Positions 10,082-20,640 are shown, numbered from the stretch's first letter. The stretch is DNA of 64,000 nt from Casuarina equisetifolia (GCA_028551475.1 CM052355.1:26253580-26317579), one strand, 5' to 3'. Program-made: numbers and translations. Notes: a model not told the origin generated them from the letters alone.

Positions 10082-10479
10082 TGTTGAATCGGACAATAAA
10101 ATAGAGAATTACTAAATAGACAATCTAGTAAGTATTGATCGATCGATTCTTTGGCAAGTGGAAAAACACCTTACAGCTTTCATTATCCGCTGTGACGTTT
10201 CGTACAGAGTCCACAGGTGTTTATCCATTTTTATGTTGCTCTCTCTGCTCATGCTGGGAAACTGCCTGCAATTTCTTGATCGTTTCTAAATTAAAATGCT
10301 TCCGCCTGAGTACTGTATGACTCCCTGTGAAAAAAGTTGGTGATGTGAAAGGTCTTGAGTAAATAAAGTCATTATAACTTTGTTTAGCACCAAGAGTTTT
10401 TTATTTCCTAAGTGAAGTGAAAGGTCTTGACAAAACTCGTTTGAACAATTTTTGAAAGAAAATTTGCCTCTTTGTTTCC

Positions 10480-11251
10480 TAAGTTTGACTTCTCGCAAAC
10501 TTGGAATTTTTTCAAAATAGTAAGGGACTCACTGTTGAAGAAAACATCAGCTGAATATATAAATGATATTTGAATTTTTAGGAATAAAAAAGAAAATATT
10601 CATTTTACTGGAAATTACTGGAAGTTTCTGCATAACATTCACATATTTATCCAAAAACAGACAAACTTAAAATATACCCAGCAAAACTTATTCCAATTAC
10701 AAACAAAAACTGCTAATATAAATACACAGCAAAGCCGTAAAATGACGTTGCCAACATCACGAAGGATTGCTCCATTACGAGCAACACAATTGGGATGCAC
10801 TAGAACTTCATCTTCTACATTCAGCAGGACAAGGCTTTCCACATACTTTCCTAAGAAAAATGATAAAAACAATCAAATTATAAAGTTAGTTCTAAACACA
10901 ACATTTTACAAAATAGAAAATAATAATAATTATTATTATTATCAAATTTAAAAGGTAAGAAAAAGCACTTATCTTTTTTGTTGCGTGGTTTACCAAAAGA
11001 GAAAGAAGAAAACACCTTCTTCAAGTTAATGACCATAAAAGTAAGTTGAAGGAGGTAAGTATAAACGCTAGTGAATATAGTAAAGTTTTTTTTTCCTTTT
11101 TTTATACACTGCTAAGTAATTAGTAGCAGTCCTTGGTAAAAATGTTTTATCAAATCATTCTTGCCAAATAAACTGAAAGGAATCGTGGATATCATATACA
11201 AAGTAGCAAATAACTGTCAAGGCAATAATTATCTTATAGATGTTGAATTCA
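10480..11251 (-). pseudogene. Second copy of the F-box 3' region with the N-terminal part deleted (unit 1)
   Basis: 10480-10640 matches the F-box 3' flank (6820-7010). 10640-10850 encodes KYVESLVLLN followed by ARNGAILRDVGN and a hydrophobic run, matching residues 361-410 of the F-box protein. The sequence then jumps directly to the match of the F-box 5' flank (from about 8400). About 1.15 kb, including the F-box and most of the FBA region, is thus missing from this copy. Confidence 0.8.
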
Positions 11252-11639
11252 TGCCTGTAAAAAACTCTTCCAAAGTTTTCTTTTATATATATTTTAATCT
11301 ACTTCTTCACAAAGACGCAAACTCACTTTGAGTCAAAAGTGGAAAACTATGTGAAAAAAAGAAAATTTTGATTTGGCATGAATTGAAAAATATCTCTTAT
11401 TGAATGAGACTATCAAATAACGTTTTGCAACAAATGTAGCTCTCAAAAAATTCAAAGATTTAGACAAATACTACAAAGAATGAATTACAGAAGAAAATTT
11501 ATATATTTATGATGCAAATACTTTACAAAACAAGTCTCCTTTTACTACGGGGCATCATGAATATTGACTGAAAAATTGCAAAGAATTGAGAAATTAGTGG
11601 TTGGAATTCGCTGGATAATAAAAAATAATGAAACACTAA

Positions 11640-12065
11640 AAGCTGGAAGAAATTTTTATTTCAAATTGATTTAAGAGATTTGATTACAATGCTTGATTAT
11701 ATAGAGATTTAAGTTCATTTGATATAAGGATAGATGTGTCTACCTCTAGAAAGGATTGACCTAGATAATATTTGGGTTTGCCTGGGACTGCCTAGGATTG
11801 CCTGGGACTCTAAACAAGATTAAGTAAAAAAAAAAAAATTGGATTTGTCTAGAATTCTAGATAGAATTGAGCTAGATAATATTGATTTAATGTTCTACAA
11901 GTTGGAAGAAACTTTTATTTCACAATCAATTTGAGAGAATTGACTATAATGCATGATGATATAGGGGTTTAAGTTGTTTAATATAAGGGTGAATTTCTCT
12001 AGGACTTTAGATGAATTGAGTTATATTTGTCTAGGATTCTAGATAGGATTGACCTATATAAGATT
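11640..12065. repeat. Imperfect direct repeat next to the copia remnant
   Basis: Two diverged copies of a segment starting near agctggaagaaatttttatttc (about 11640) and acaagttggaagaaacttttatttc (about 11897), each followed by ataagg(a/g)t and a tctaga-rich stretch. They lie downstream, in retrotransposon orientation, of the copia fragment, so they may be remains of its untranslated region or LTR. No clear LTR ends are visible. Confidence 0.45.
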
Positions 12066-12184
12066 TGGAGTTTCTAATTGATGCATTCGGTGTGCAACTA
12101 AGTGTTACTCGGTATGTTTAGGCCACTAGTGGGGTAGACTGCACCGTGAGCTTGGATTAAAGAAATTTAAATATGGAGGAAGAG

Positions 12185-12640
12185 AGCCATTTGGTAAAGA
12201 TATTGGTTAGTTGATCGATGAAGAAAAGGAAGCGAATGAGTTATCATTCTTGGACAACCTACTTACGAATAAAATGATAGTTAATCTCATTATATTTTGT
12301 GCAAATATAAAAGATTAAATTTGTAATGAGATGAGAAACAAAAAGATTGTCACAACCATAGTATGAGAAAGTGCAACAAGGCAATATGAATCATTAAAAA
12401 ATAAGGATATCTCTAAATGGGCTCACATGCTTTAGATACTGCGTTTCAATCGATCATACTTTATCTTCAAGGGGGAAATTAAATAGCAATAGATCGCCAA
12501 CAGTTCCATAGGGCCACTAACTTGTGATAGTCCAATGACTAACGCCAGAATCAGTATCCCAAATTCCACATAGTTTCCTAACTAAAAAAGATATTCAGCT
12601 AATAAAGTTGCATAAGTCTAGAGACAATGGGTGAGACAAA
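12185..12640 (-). mobile_element. Decayed Ty1/copia retrotransposon fragment (end of the RNase H region)
   Basis: The minus strand reads, with stops and frameshifts, through pieces like NYHFIRK and IDQLTNIFTKWL, which match the conserved copia polyprotein end (CHFIR...DQLADIFTK). Upstream text resembles the preceding RNase H part (ISPLEDK where copias have ISWKSKK). No intact frame, no LTR pair and no target-site duplication were found, so it is an old fragment. Confidence 0.65.
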
Positions 12641-13020
12641 AAGTTTAGGGAGAAATGTAAGCTGTCCATCAGTCATAGTGAGCACCATCAAATATAAGTA
12701 TAGTTCTCATTAAGAAATAGGGAGCATAAGTTCAAAGTTCAGCAGGCTACATCAGGTTTCACATACATTTTGAAATTGAAGTTGAAACGTTTTAGAACGT
12801 TAGAAGAAACAATACAAATTGTGAAGTTGAAATTTCCATTTTGGCTAAGGGTTGAAGCTACATGCTGAATATAAAGGTCTAGCTCCAAGGATACATAAAT
12901 GATGATATTATTGGGGTTCGTGAACTAAAATATGAAGCCCCTAAACTTAGGAATAGGAACCCTTCCAAATAAGCTTCTGCCCTAATAAGTGCTCACCAAA
13001 TCAAATGGAAAGGATCAACC

Positions 13021-13110
13021 CAATGGATACCCAAAAGTCCAAATACTTGTTGAAACAATCCCAAGCCAACCAATCCACCCACTGGTGCCATTCCCAGAAA
13101 GCTGAAGAAT
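13021..13110 (-). pseudogene. Single exon fragment of a nucleobase-ascorbate transporter (NAT)
   Basis: On the minus strand, after an AG acceptor (ttgtttgcag), the sequence reads FFSFLGMAPVGGLVGLGLF. It closely follows the plant NAT family stretch in this region, which is a membrane segment. The conserved RGFP that normally follows is altered (QQVFGLLG), and no neighbouring NAT exon is recognisable. It is a stranded exon, probably from a transposon-mediated or breakpoint-associated duplication. Confidence 0.6.
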
Positions 13111-13379
13111 CTGCAAACAAAACCCAGTGATGGTAAATAAACAATTTTGAGTGGGAAATCTAATTATCTAAGTAAGCTTTTGAGTGCAATCAACCTACTG
13201 TGAAAAGAGGCCCGTTATGACCCGAGGCAGACATGGAAGCCAATAAGCTAGGTGGCAAGTTGTCAACTCTGTTGTCAAGCTTTTTGGAAAATGGGGTCTC
13301 TCCAGACTTGGCCGTGACCCAGTATTATTTGTATGCTCGAGGCTACAATTAGAGATCCTTGGATCGCTTGCATAGTTTG
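13111..13379. other. Unassigned stretch
   Basis: The minus-strand open frame 13195-13560 crosses this stretch and runs into the tandem duplication that follows. I recognise no protein family in it and do not call a gene. Confidence 0.4.
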
Positions 13380-13736
13380 CATAAATCTCTATAAACCAAT
13401 CACATGGAAAGAGCTCTTTCAATACCCTCCTAAACGAGAATAAACATTTAGATTTTACGAACTTCTTGGCGTAAAAGTAGATTGTCAGTAATTTTTCTCT
13501 CCATCCAAGCAATGGGTGGTGCTTCACGACTCGTTTCTTTCCTTTTGCAACTATTTTCATAAATCTCTACAAACCAATCACATGGAAAGAGCTCTTTCAA
13601 TACCCTCCCAAACGAGAATAAACATTTAGATTTTACGAGCTTCATGGCGTAAAATTAGATTGTCGGTAATTTTTCTCTCTATCCGAGCAATGGGTGGTGC
13701 TTCACGGCTCATTTCTTTCCTTTTTCAACTATTTTA
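13380..13736. repeat. 178 bp tandem duplication (unit 1 only)
   Basis: The segment beginning cataaatctct at 13380 recurs at 13558 with scattered substitutions and runs to about 13736. It has no coding content that I recognise. Confidence 0.93.
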
Positions 13737-14319
13737 ATAAAGAAAAGGAATTTTACATAAAAAAAAACTAAGTACCATTATCTCAACAAAACTTGTCAAT
13801 TTTAAGCAAGATGGTTATAGAATAACACTTTCTAGCTTTCTACTCAAGTGGACGTATACTTACCATGTAAATCTTTTAAATCTCTCTCATTGGTATTGGC
13901 CAAGTAGTGGAGCCATTAGCACTTTGACTTCCCCGCTCACATGAAGATCAAACTTTGTTGTGGTAGTTAGGCTTGATGGAGACCACTTGGGGAATGTACA
14001 ACCTACCTTTAGGGCTATCGAACCTTAGGGGAAGCCTTAAGATGCAAGGCTTTATACTGGTTATGGGTTTGCTACGTAGAGATGGGCCAATCCTATAGAT
14101 TCTCTAATTCATCTTGGCTATGAGGCCTACATTGTTCCCTTGAATCTCAATGATGCAATTAGCTTCTTCTTTCATAAACCTGTTTAACGTGATGGATTAT
14201 GGGGTTTTAGATTTTGGCTCCATAGATGAAGTTGGCGAAGTGCTGTGTTAAAGAAAGTCAAAACTTCGTATGATCAAGCTGAAATGTAGGTCCCACAACA
14301 TTTTTAAAAGTGCATTTAA
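13737..14319. other. Non-coding stretch, nothing recognised
   Basis: No open frame of note and no repeat structure found between the 178 bp duplication and the foldback element. Confidence 0.4.
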
Positions 14320-15462
14320 AAACAAATTCCATCAAACGTGGCACCCAGGGACATTTCAATGTCGAAAGCAAGTGTGTTTTCCTCTTTTTCTAAAAAGTTG
14401 ATTTTTTCTTTTTAATTAGGCAAAGGCAACAAAAATAATTAGTATAGACCTCTCAGGTGAAAAATACTTCAAGCTGTTAGTTACTTTGCTGGACTAATAG
14501 TAGATTGTTAGAAACTTAGTATCAATCATAATGCAATCGAATCTATTACAACCTCCAACATAATGTTGTTAGTCTTATTGATACATTAGTCCATTTAAAC
14601 TAATGTATAATATCAATTTAATCCATGTCATAACCACGGTGAGCCCAGTCCAAATAGAAATGACAATATATTTACTCTAAAATTCTCCAACGTAGTTGAG
14701 CCCAAAGAAAAAAATGTCCGTATGCTTGCATCAAAATTATACAAGTTGGGAGAGTCCAGTCCAAACTTTTAAGGAAAAAAAAATATGCTTATTCTATGGT
14801 TATACTTTTGAAAAAGAAAGATTTTTAGATTTAAATATTTATCAAAGCTTTCTATTCCATCATTTGTACTACAAGAATATTTGCGACTTAAGTAAACAAG
14901 ATCTTTCCTATAAGAATCATGGTGTTAATAAGGTAAAGATTTACACAAAAATAATATCATTGAAAGCTTTTCCTTGCTAACGCGAATATTTGTTTTGTAA
15001 GTGTTTAGACTAGATTCACCTAGATTGTAGGATTTAAAAATAAATAGATAGTATTTCTTTCTAAACTGGGCTCTCCCAACTTGCATAATTTTGGTGCATG
15101 CATATTGACATTTTTTTTTAATTTGTTTTCCCTAGGCTCACCCGCTTTGAAAAATTTTAAAGTAAACAAAAGACTGGGCACACCAAAAATATGATATAGA
15201 TTTAATCAACATCATACATATTTTAGATGGACTAACATATCAAAAAGACTAATAATATTATATTGGAGGTTTTAATAGATTCGATTGGTTAAATTAATAT
15301 TAAGTCTCTAACAATCTTCTTGCTGCCTTTGCCCAACTTTTTTTTTTTATATATAAGTAAAGAAAAATAATATATATTAAATGAAAGTTTTTAGCGGAAG
15401 AGTAAAAACGCAGTAAATTTTGGCATTGAAATGTCCTTGGGTACTGCATTTGATGGAAGCTT
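14320..15462. mobile_element. Foldback-type inverted-repeat element
   Basis: The two ends are long, diverged inverted repeats: about 14320-14775 against about 15060-15462. Matched pairs include ttccatcaaa...gacatttcaatg, ggcaaaggca(a/g)caa, agattgttaga(a/g)actta, caatcgaatctatta and aagttgggagag. The left arm has about 80 extra bases. The middle (14776-15059) encodes nothing recognised. No target-site duplication was identified, so a MITE/foldback transposon or a simple inverted duplication are both possible. Only unit 1 has it. Confidence 0.7.
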
Positions 15463-17007
15463 TTTCGTTTTCGTTTTCGTTTTTTTTTTTTTCCTCAAAT
15501 TCCTTTTTAACAACATCGTGGGACCCTCGTATCAACTTGCTCGTAAGAAGTTTTTGTTGGTTTGAAGTACAGTACATTCCCTCCAGCCCTATTCTTAACA
15601 AAGAGGAAAAAGGCCCTAGAGAAGATGAGTCCAGATAAGCTATACGCTTAAGAAGCATACAAGTGTCGTGGAAGGACTATACTATATGCTTAAAAAGCAA
15701 AAAAGTCAAATAAATGAGTCCAGATAAGGTGAAACATATGAATGTTGCTCAGATATCCTAGGTTTCACATTTCATAAGAGCCATGACATTTTTACTTGGA
15801 TGGCTTCTTCGGACCCGAGAAACATATGAAGCCTGAACACCAGATCCTGCAAGAGAGTCCAACCAGGTGACAATAGTTCTCCCATCCGAAGGCACATTCC
15901 TAACAGGCCTGACACAACATCTTTGAGGCATCTGTCCAAGTCCGGCATTCTTAGGCGAACTCATCCGCCTTTGGCTATAATCCCTGGATTCTACTTCAGA
16001 TAGTTCTTCAAGATATCGCCTAGTGGGCTTCCGAATTCTTTTAGCTTCTCTTTGTTCTGTATGAAGATGCTAACCACTGTCAAATTCAACGCTATTGAGT
16101 TCTCAATTTCTTGCCAGAACAAATCTGATGGTGAAGATTAGCTACTGTGGCTAGTTGGCGACTCTTTGCGGTAGCTAATATTGCTTTCCATAAATGCTGG
16201 ATCCAGGTTGACTGAACCATTCAAATTCTGATTGCATTCTTCTACTGATTTTTCACCAACTTGTTATATTTAATTGTGAAAGTCGTGATTGATACATCAC
16301 AAGAATTGGTCAATCCCATTGCAATTCTCCTTTTAAGCCACAGCTAGCCTTTGACTGTAGTTTCTCATCCAAACGTTGCCTTGAACACTTCATGAGGTTC
16401 TCTGATCGATAGTTTGTCCAGGCAAATTTCTCCCCTTAACATAGGAAAATCAGGGCTCAAAGAACCAGCACAGAGAGCAGATTCTGATGATCCACCTCCT
16501 AGCATTTGTTCAGGAGGATCCGGGCACTCCCCTGTGCTTCCAGATTGATTGTTGTGGTTGTCATTCAAACTTGGTGCTGATGAAGGAAAGGTTTCCAGCG
16601 AGGAAAGTTTAGGTTCAAGCTTTTTCTCAACACCAAGCAATTCAAATACCACTCAGAACATTGGCTGTCTAAAATTGCAATTGTACGTGTAGAAGAATGT
16701 TTCCTAATGTTTGTCTCTTGCAACATCTCATCAGCACACAGCAATAGAATTAAACAGGCAACAAGGACTCATGGGAATTAATTATCACATAGACTAAAAC
16801 AAAACACATTCACACACATACAAGCATACGTCAACAAATAGGAAATCAAATAATCCAGTTTTCCTTGTTCCTCTATCAACTTATGGAACAGAAAATTTTG
16901 TTTGTTAGGAATGAACCATCACAACAAGAAGAACAAAACCATGTGAAAAGAATACAAGCATTTCAGACCCAAAAATAGGGCTCCACTATGTTGATCAGTG
17001 ACCAAGG

Positions 17008-17172
17008 TTATTTTCATTTTTTTTTTTTTTTGGTTCTGTGTTAGGTGAAGGGGAAGGCGGGTATTGTGTCTCAAACCCCAGCCCCAACGGTCTGGAGCCC
17101 CTTAATCAACTTGAGCAGGGAATTTACAACACCAAGTTGCTGGTGCCTTAAATGCAATAGAACACATTTTAA
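17008..17172 (-). mobile_element. SINE-like retroposon (unit 1)
   Basis: On the minus strand a segment of about 150 bp ends in a run of A (T run at about 17020-17030 on the plus strand). It contains gctggggtttgagacac, which weakly resembles a Pol III B box. The same segment occurs twice in units 2 and 3. A clear target-site duplication was not found, so the SINE assignment is an inference. Confidence 0.5.
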
Positions 17173-17700
17173 GATAATTCCGTGTCTGACAAGCTAAAAA
17201 ATGCTCCTGCAAAGGTTCCCAGTAGTTCTATTATTACATGCATGATCAACTCCTAAGGTTGACCAAGCTGATCTACAAAGCATAACAGAACCCTTATAAA
17301 CAATGAGTAGAAGCAAGAAATCAAAATATGTAAACAGAAAAATCTTGCAGTGAAACAACCAAGAAAGTGAATTCACTCCAACAAAATAACAAATCTGCAA
17401 ATCTCGGTTAAAAAAATGCCCAACGGAATTGAAAGGTGGAAAATGCAATAAGCAAGTTGCACATAAACTGAAATAAAAAGTATTGTTAACCAACAATTCC
17501 ATGCTGAAAATAGAAAATCACACAATGAAATAGCAAATTCTATCCCAATTTTTTGAGTTTAGACCAAAAAAGAAAAAAAAAAGAAAAAAGAACAATTCCT
17601 TAACAATTCCTTGCTCCAGCATTATGCATAGCACAATTGATTGATCAAAATGTATCATAACTATCAGACTAGAAGAGGAGATGCAATACTAATGGCATAT
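17173..17700. other. Probable intron of the nuclear-protein pseudogene
   Basis: A minus-strand open frame (17194-17502) exists but matches nothing I know and lies between two exon remnants. A poly-purine stretch occurs at 17565-17590. No gene is called. Confidence 0.4.
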
Positions 17701-17810
17701 CAAGCAGACCTGCGCTTTCTGACTGATTCTTGCCAGAGGGTGGCCCTGCATTCCATATTTCCCTTACAGGCTGCCTGCCATCAACAAACTCTTGGTCATC
17801 TTCAAGAAAC

Positions 17811-18801
17811 CCTCCACCTCCATTACTTCATCACCCGTTGCAGGCACTAATCTCCCATCTCCTTCAACCTAGGCATCAGATTATACATCAGGACATTCTA
17901 ACATTGGAAGTAAGATGAAAGGAAATAAAAGTCGAATATGGACCGCTAAACCTTTTTATTTTCTCAAATGTAGTTACAGCCACAACAAAATTGAAAGTTG
18001 GATGCAATTTTTTCCTCTCAGTTTTAATTTTTTAATTTTATTTATTTATTTATGCATCACTGTGAGTCTGAAATCATCAAAGACTTCCCTTAATTGATTC
18101 AGCACTAATTGCAAACACAAAAGAAAAAAAACAAATTGGTTCAATGCGATTCATACACACTTAGTTTAGGTAGAGGGGGCAAAGGAGGGAGGAAGAAAGG
18201 ATGAGGGCACAAGTGTAACTCTAACCGTATTTCTTGGCTTTCAGCAAAGGTAAGGCAAGAAGAGAAAACAATTAAAAGGCCCTTACTTCCACACACCCTA
18301 TTCTTTTCGCAAAGGACTACGGAGGCTGCACTTCCTACATGAGAGCTAACTTGCACATAAGTCACAACAAATTGTTGAAAATGATTCCATTCTCTAACCA
18401 CAAACAGAGAGGAAAGGGAGAGGAAAAAGGAAAAAATCAACCCGCATCTGAGACAGAAGCCAACATGGCATGGCTAAAACCCATTAAGAGAGATGGGTGG
18501 AACTTTTATGTTTTACACCAACCAGAAGAAATTCAATAAACTCCATTTTTCAGTTACAAACAAAGACCAAAACTGATACGACATGCCACTGTAGAAGAAC
18601 CTTAAAAAAAATACTAACATATGAGCCCACAAGTGCATTTCAAAAGCCTAGCTTCCGAGAAATTAACTACGTAAACGAACCAAAATTTGCTCTGAAGAAT
18701 CTGAATACCATGGAAATAGTAGTAAAAAGGAAATATTAAAAAAGAAGAAGAAAAAAAGATTGAGAGAGAAAGAGGAAGTGGGAGCAACTTTTCGTGGACA
18801 A
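17811..18801. other. Block missing from units 2 and 3
   Basis: In units 2 and 3 the sequence passes from cttcaagaaa directly, through about 10 unmatched bases, to gcttcaaggcagg. The missing part covers the 5' half of an exon of the nuclear-protein pseudogene and a promoter-type repeat block (18605-18792) upstream of the 149 aa gene. Open frames here (for example 18141-18440 minus) resemble no protein I know. Confidence 0.88.
18605..18792. repeat. Upstream block shared with the second membrane-protein gene
   Basis: This diverged direct repeat of 20641-20832 starts tactaacatatgagccc and runs through a purine-rich GA stretch to gtgggag(c/a)aactt. The two copies lie about 560 and 330 bp upstream of the start codons of the two paralogous genes, so the genes were probably duplicated together with their 5' region. 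This copy is absent in units 2 and 3. Confidence 0.85.
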
Positions 18802-19013
18802 AGGGCTTCAAGGCAGGAACGACAATTAAGATATAAACCACTGAACAAAATTAAGAATCAAGCAGCCACCAATTTAGCACAAAAGAAGAAAAATGAAAAC
18901 ATGATTTAAAAACGCTCACCTGTAGATTATTGACTGCAGCGGCGACACTTGAGAAGCTCAAGCCCAACGCCCTACCTCGGCAAGAAGGGGCGTATTAAAC
19001 GAAGGGTTGTCGC

Positions 19014-19117
19014 CACGTGACGGTCACTCTTGGCCTGGCATGCCACATCATGTGGTCATCCAGGTGGCGCTCACTCTTGGCCTGGCATGCCCCATCACGT
19101 GGTCCTCCAGCTACCTA
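19014..19117 (+). promoter_or_regulatory. ACGT-core elements in a 47 bp tandem repeat (unit 1)
   Basis: CACGTG (G-box core) lies at 19014-19019. A 47 bp direct repeat follows (19024-19070 and 19071-19117), whose second copy contains CACGTGG at 19096-19102. The corresponding bases in the first copy are catgtgg. G-box/ABRE motifs are typical targets of plant bZIP and bHLH factors. The position, about 235-340 bp before the ATG of the 149 aa gene, fits a promoter. Binding is inferred only. Confidence 0.6.
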
Positions 19118-19244
19118 CTAGAGGCATGCTCCCGCCTTCTGTTTCAGTGCTCCCCTCTTTCACTAAGCTTCCCACAAAATACGCAGCTGTCCTGACCCGG
19201 AAAAAGCGCTAACCGATTCTTCTTCCTGTCTCGTACCAATTCAG

Positions 19245-19252
19245 TATAAATA
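19245..19252 (+). promoter_or_regulatory. TATA box of the 149 aa membrane-protein gene (unit 1)
   Basis: TATAAATA about 100 bp before the start codon. It is followed by a CT-rich leader, the usual arrangement of plant core promoters. Confidence 0.75.
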
Positions 19253-19350
19253 CCTCCTTCCCTCTCTCCCTCCCCATATTTTTTCATCGCTCCCACTGTA
19301 TCACTCTTTTTTTTTTTTTCTTCTCTCTATCTCTCCCTCTTTCTGCGAAA

Positions 19351-19868
19351 ATGGAAAATCTACTGGAAAACCTCCTACTCACAGTGATGTTATCTGAAGT
19401 GATTGTAATTCTCATCATTTCTCATATCTCTGAATCTGCGACTGCTGTCGCTTCTATCATCGAGCTCCTATATCGCTTTATACTGGTAGAGGCAGTTTTG
19501 TTGCTCATCTTGGATTTCAAAGATGCAATTATTGAGGGCGTGAGATGGATTATTTCTGTCCGTCATTTCTCGGTGCAAATTTTAGTTGGAATTATCATTA
19601 CTGTGAGCGTCTACGGTCTCTTAACTATCCGAACCATTGCAATGGAGGTGGAGGAGGATAATCTGACAGTCTACGTTCTCGTGCTTGCACGCAAGTTTCA
19701 GTTCTTCCTTATAGGTAATTTTTCTTTTCTATTTTTCCTTTTCATCACGGTTATATTAAATTAAAAATTAATGTCCATGCAGGAACCTTGCTGCTGCTCT
19801 CACTGTTGCTTCACACAGTGCGTCGAGTTGCAACACAGCTTTCTGCCTTAAAGCAGTTGGGCGGCTAA
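19351..19868 (+). CDS. Small multi-pass membrane protein, distantly BAP31-like, 149 aa (unit 1)
   Basis: Exon 1 is 19351-19714 and exon 2 is 19783-19868. They are joined at a GT-AG intron (atag|gtaatt ... tgcag|gaacc) in phase 1, giving 149 aa. Hydrophobic segments lie at about residues 8-25, 42-56, 74-92 and 116-131. The E in LSEVIVILIIS, the mid-protein hydrophobic segment followed by a polar loop, and the C-terminal LLLLSLLLHTVRRVA resemble in order the three-segment BAP31/Yet ER proteins (AE-ALIL ... LFLALMIDRLHHY). That similarity is weak and is my inference. It is a paralogue of the 154 aa gene downstream, with the same intron position. A TATA box and G-boxes lie upstream. Confidence 0.75.
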
Positions 19869-20640
19869 GCAGAGTAAAGGGGATAGAGCAGGAGAATAGT
19901 GTTAGAAGTGATGGACTCAATTTTGCACTAAACTAGCTGCTTTTTAGTGCTGTTTATGTTTTTTGTTTTCGGTGCTGTCATGTTTTCTGTCATCGAATCT
20001 GTTTAAGACATTCCTGTTTCGGTGCTTGTTCTTATTTTCGAATTCGTAGTAGACATAATATTTTTAATTAAAGATGGCGGTTGATGGATGGATGGATGCG
20101 TATAGTATATGATGTCATAAAAAAATGTTTATGCTATTTGTATGCATTAGCATGATTCTATTAAGTGATCCGTCCTACGTGGTTTTAGGAACCGGCAATG
20201 ACTAAAGTAGGTAGTTTTTAGAAACTGTCGAGAAAGCATGGCTTATGGAGAGTGGAATACGAGTTTCATTATTACCAAAACTTGCACTAATAAATCTGAA
20301 AGCGCTGGACAAATTGCATTCGAAAGTCACAAAATTCAAGTTTTGACTTTAATCCTTATTGGTGTCTCTTGAGCAACACGACGCATAATGTTCTGCATGT
20401 TGTCTACTTCGAGAAACAGGGGCAGAAAAACACAAAAGTGTTCATTTGCAATTGCATCTCAAGCAAAATCCCCACTCAACGTTGTTTGTGCACAATGAGA
20501 GAAACACCTTTCTCGTCTTATTTAAAACGAAAACACCGTCTACCACAACATTGTAATACAAAGGTATATAGTTAGTACTGGATCGAAAATAACCTCGGAA
20601 AACCAATCTGATCGGCAATTTGCTACTTTTCTCAAGCTTA
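19869..20640. other. Spacer between the two membrane-protein genes (unit 1)
   Basis: Contains the presumed 3' end of the 149 aa gene. A short plus-strand open frame (20369-20575) has a composition and context that do not support a gene. Nothing else is recognised. The counterparts are 37384-38155 and 54887-55658. Confidence 0.45.

Larger units (their letters stand above)
11252..15506. other. Block present only in unit 1
   Basis: Units 2 and 3 run from the equivalent of 11251 straight into a 171 bp SINE-like segment and then the equivalent of 15506. In unit 1 this interval begins with the continuation of the F-box flank duplication (to about 11590). It then holds a decayed copia fragment, a transporter exon fragment, a 178 bp tandem duplication and an inverted-repeat element (separate entries). 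I see no intact gene in it. Confidence 0.9.
15758..17870 (-). pseudogene. Nuclear-protein-like pseudogene, possibly TRF-like MYB family (unit 1)
   Basis: Three minus-strand pieces look like one broken gene: an acidic exon at about 17715-17830 (FLEDDQEFVDGRQPV), an exon at 16160-16652 (LGVEKKLEPKLSSLETFPSS ... REPHEVFKATFG), and 15758-16060 (KRIRKPTRRYIEELSE in diverged form, SYVSRVRRS, KNVMALMK). After KATFG the frame hits TGA where CGA (Arg) is expected, then a TAG, then a frameshift near 16255. My recollection is that this resembles the part of plant TRF-like proteins before their MYB domain, but I cannot confirm it and no MYB domain is present here. A SINE-like element sits in the presumed intron. 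Confidence 0.55.

Noticed and set aside
11640..12065. Pair of LTRs of a complete retrotransposon
   Set aside because: The two copies are close together on the same side of the copia fragment, without TG...CA ends or a primer-binding site.
13195..13560. 121 aa minus-strand open frame in the unit 1 block
   Set aside because: Half of it lies in a 178 bp tandem duplication, and I recognise no domain. Not enough support for a gene.
17194..17502. 102 aa minus-strand open frame
   Set aside because: It sits in the presumed intron of the nuclear-protein pseudogene and resembles nothing known to me.
20369..20575. 68 aa plus-strand open frame between the membrane-protein genes
   Set aside because: Short, no motif, no neighbouring promoter or splice evidence. 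It is conserved between units only because the whole unit is.
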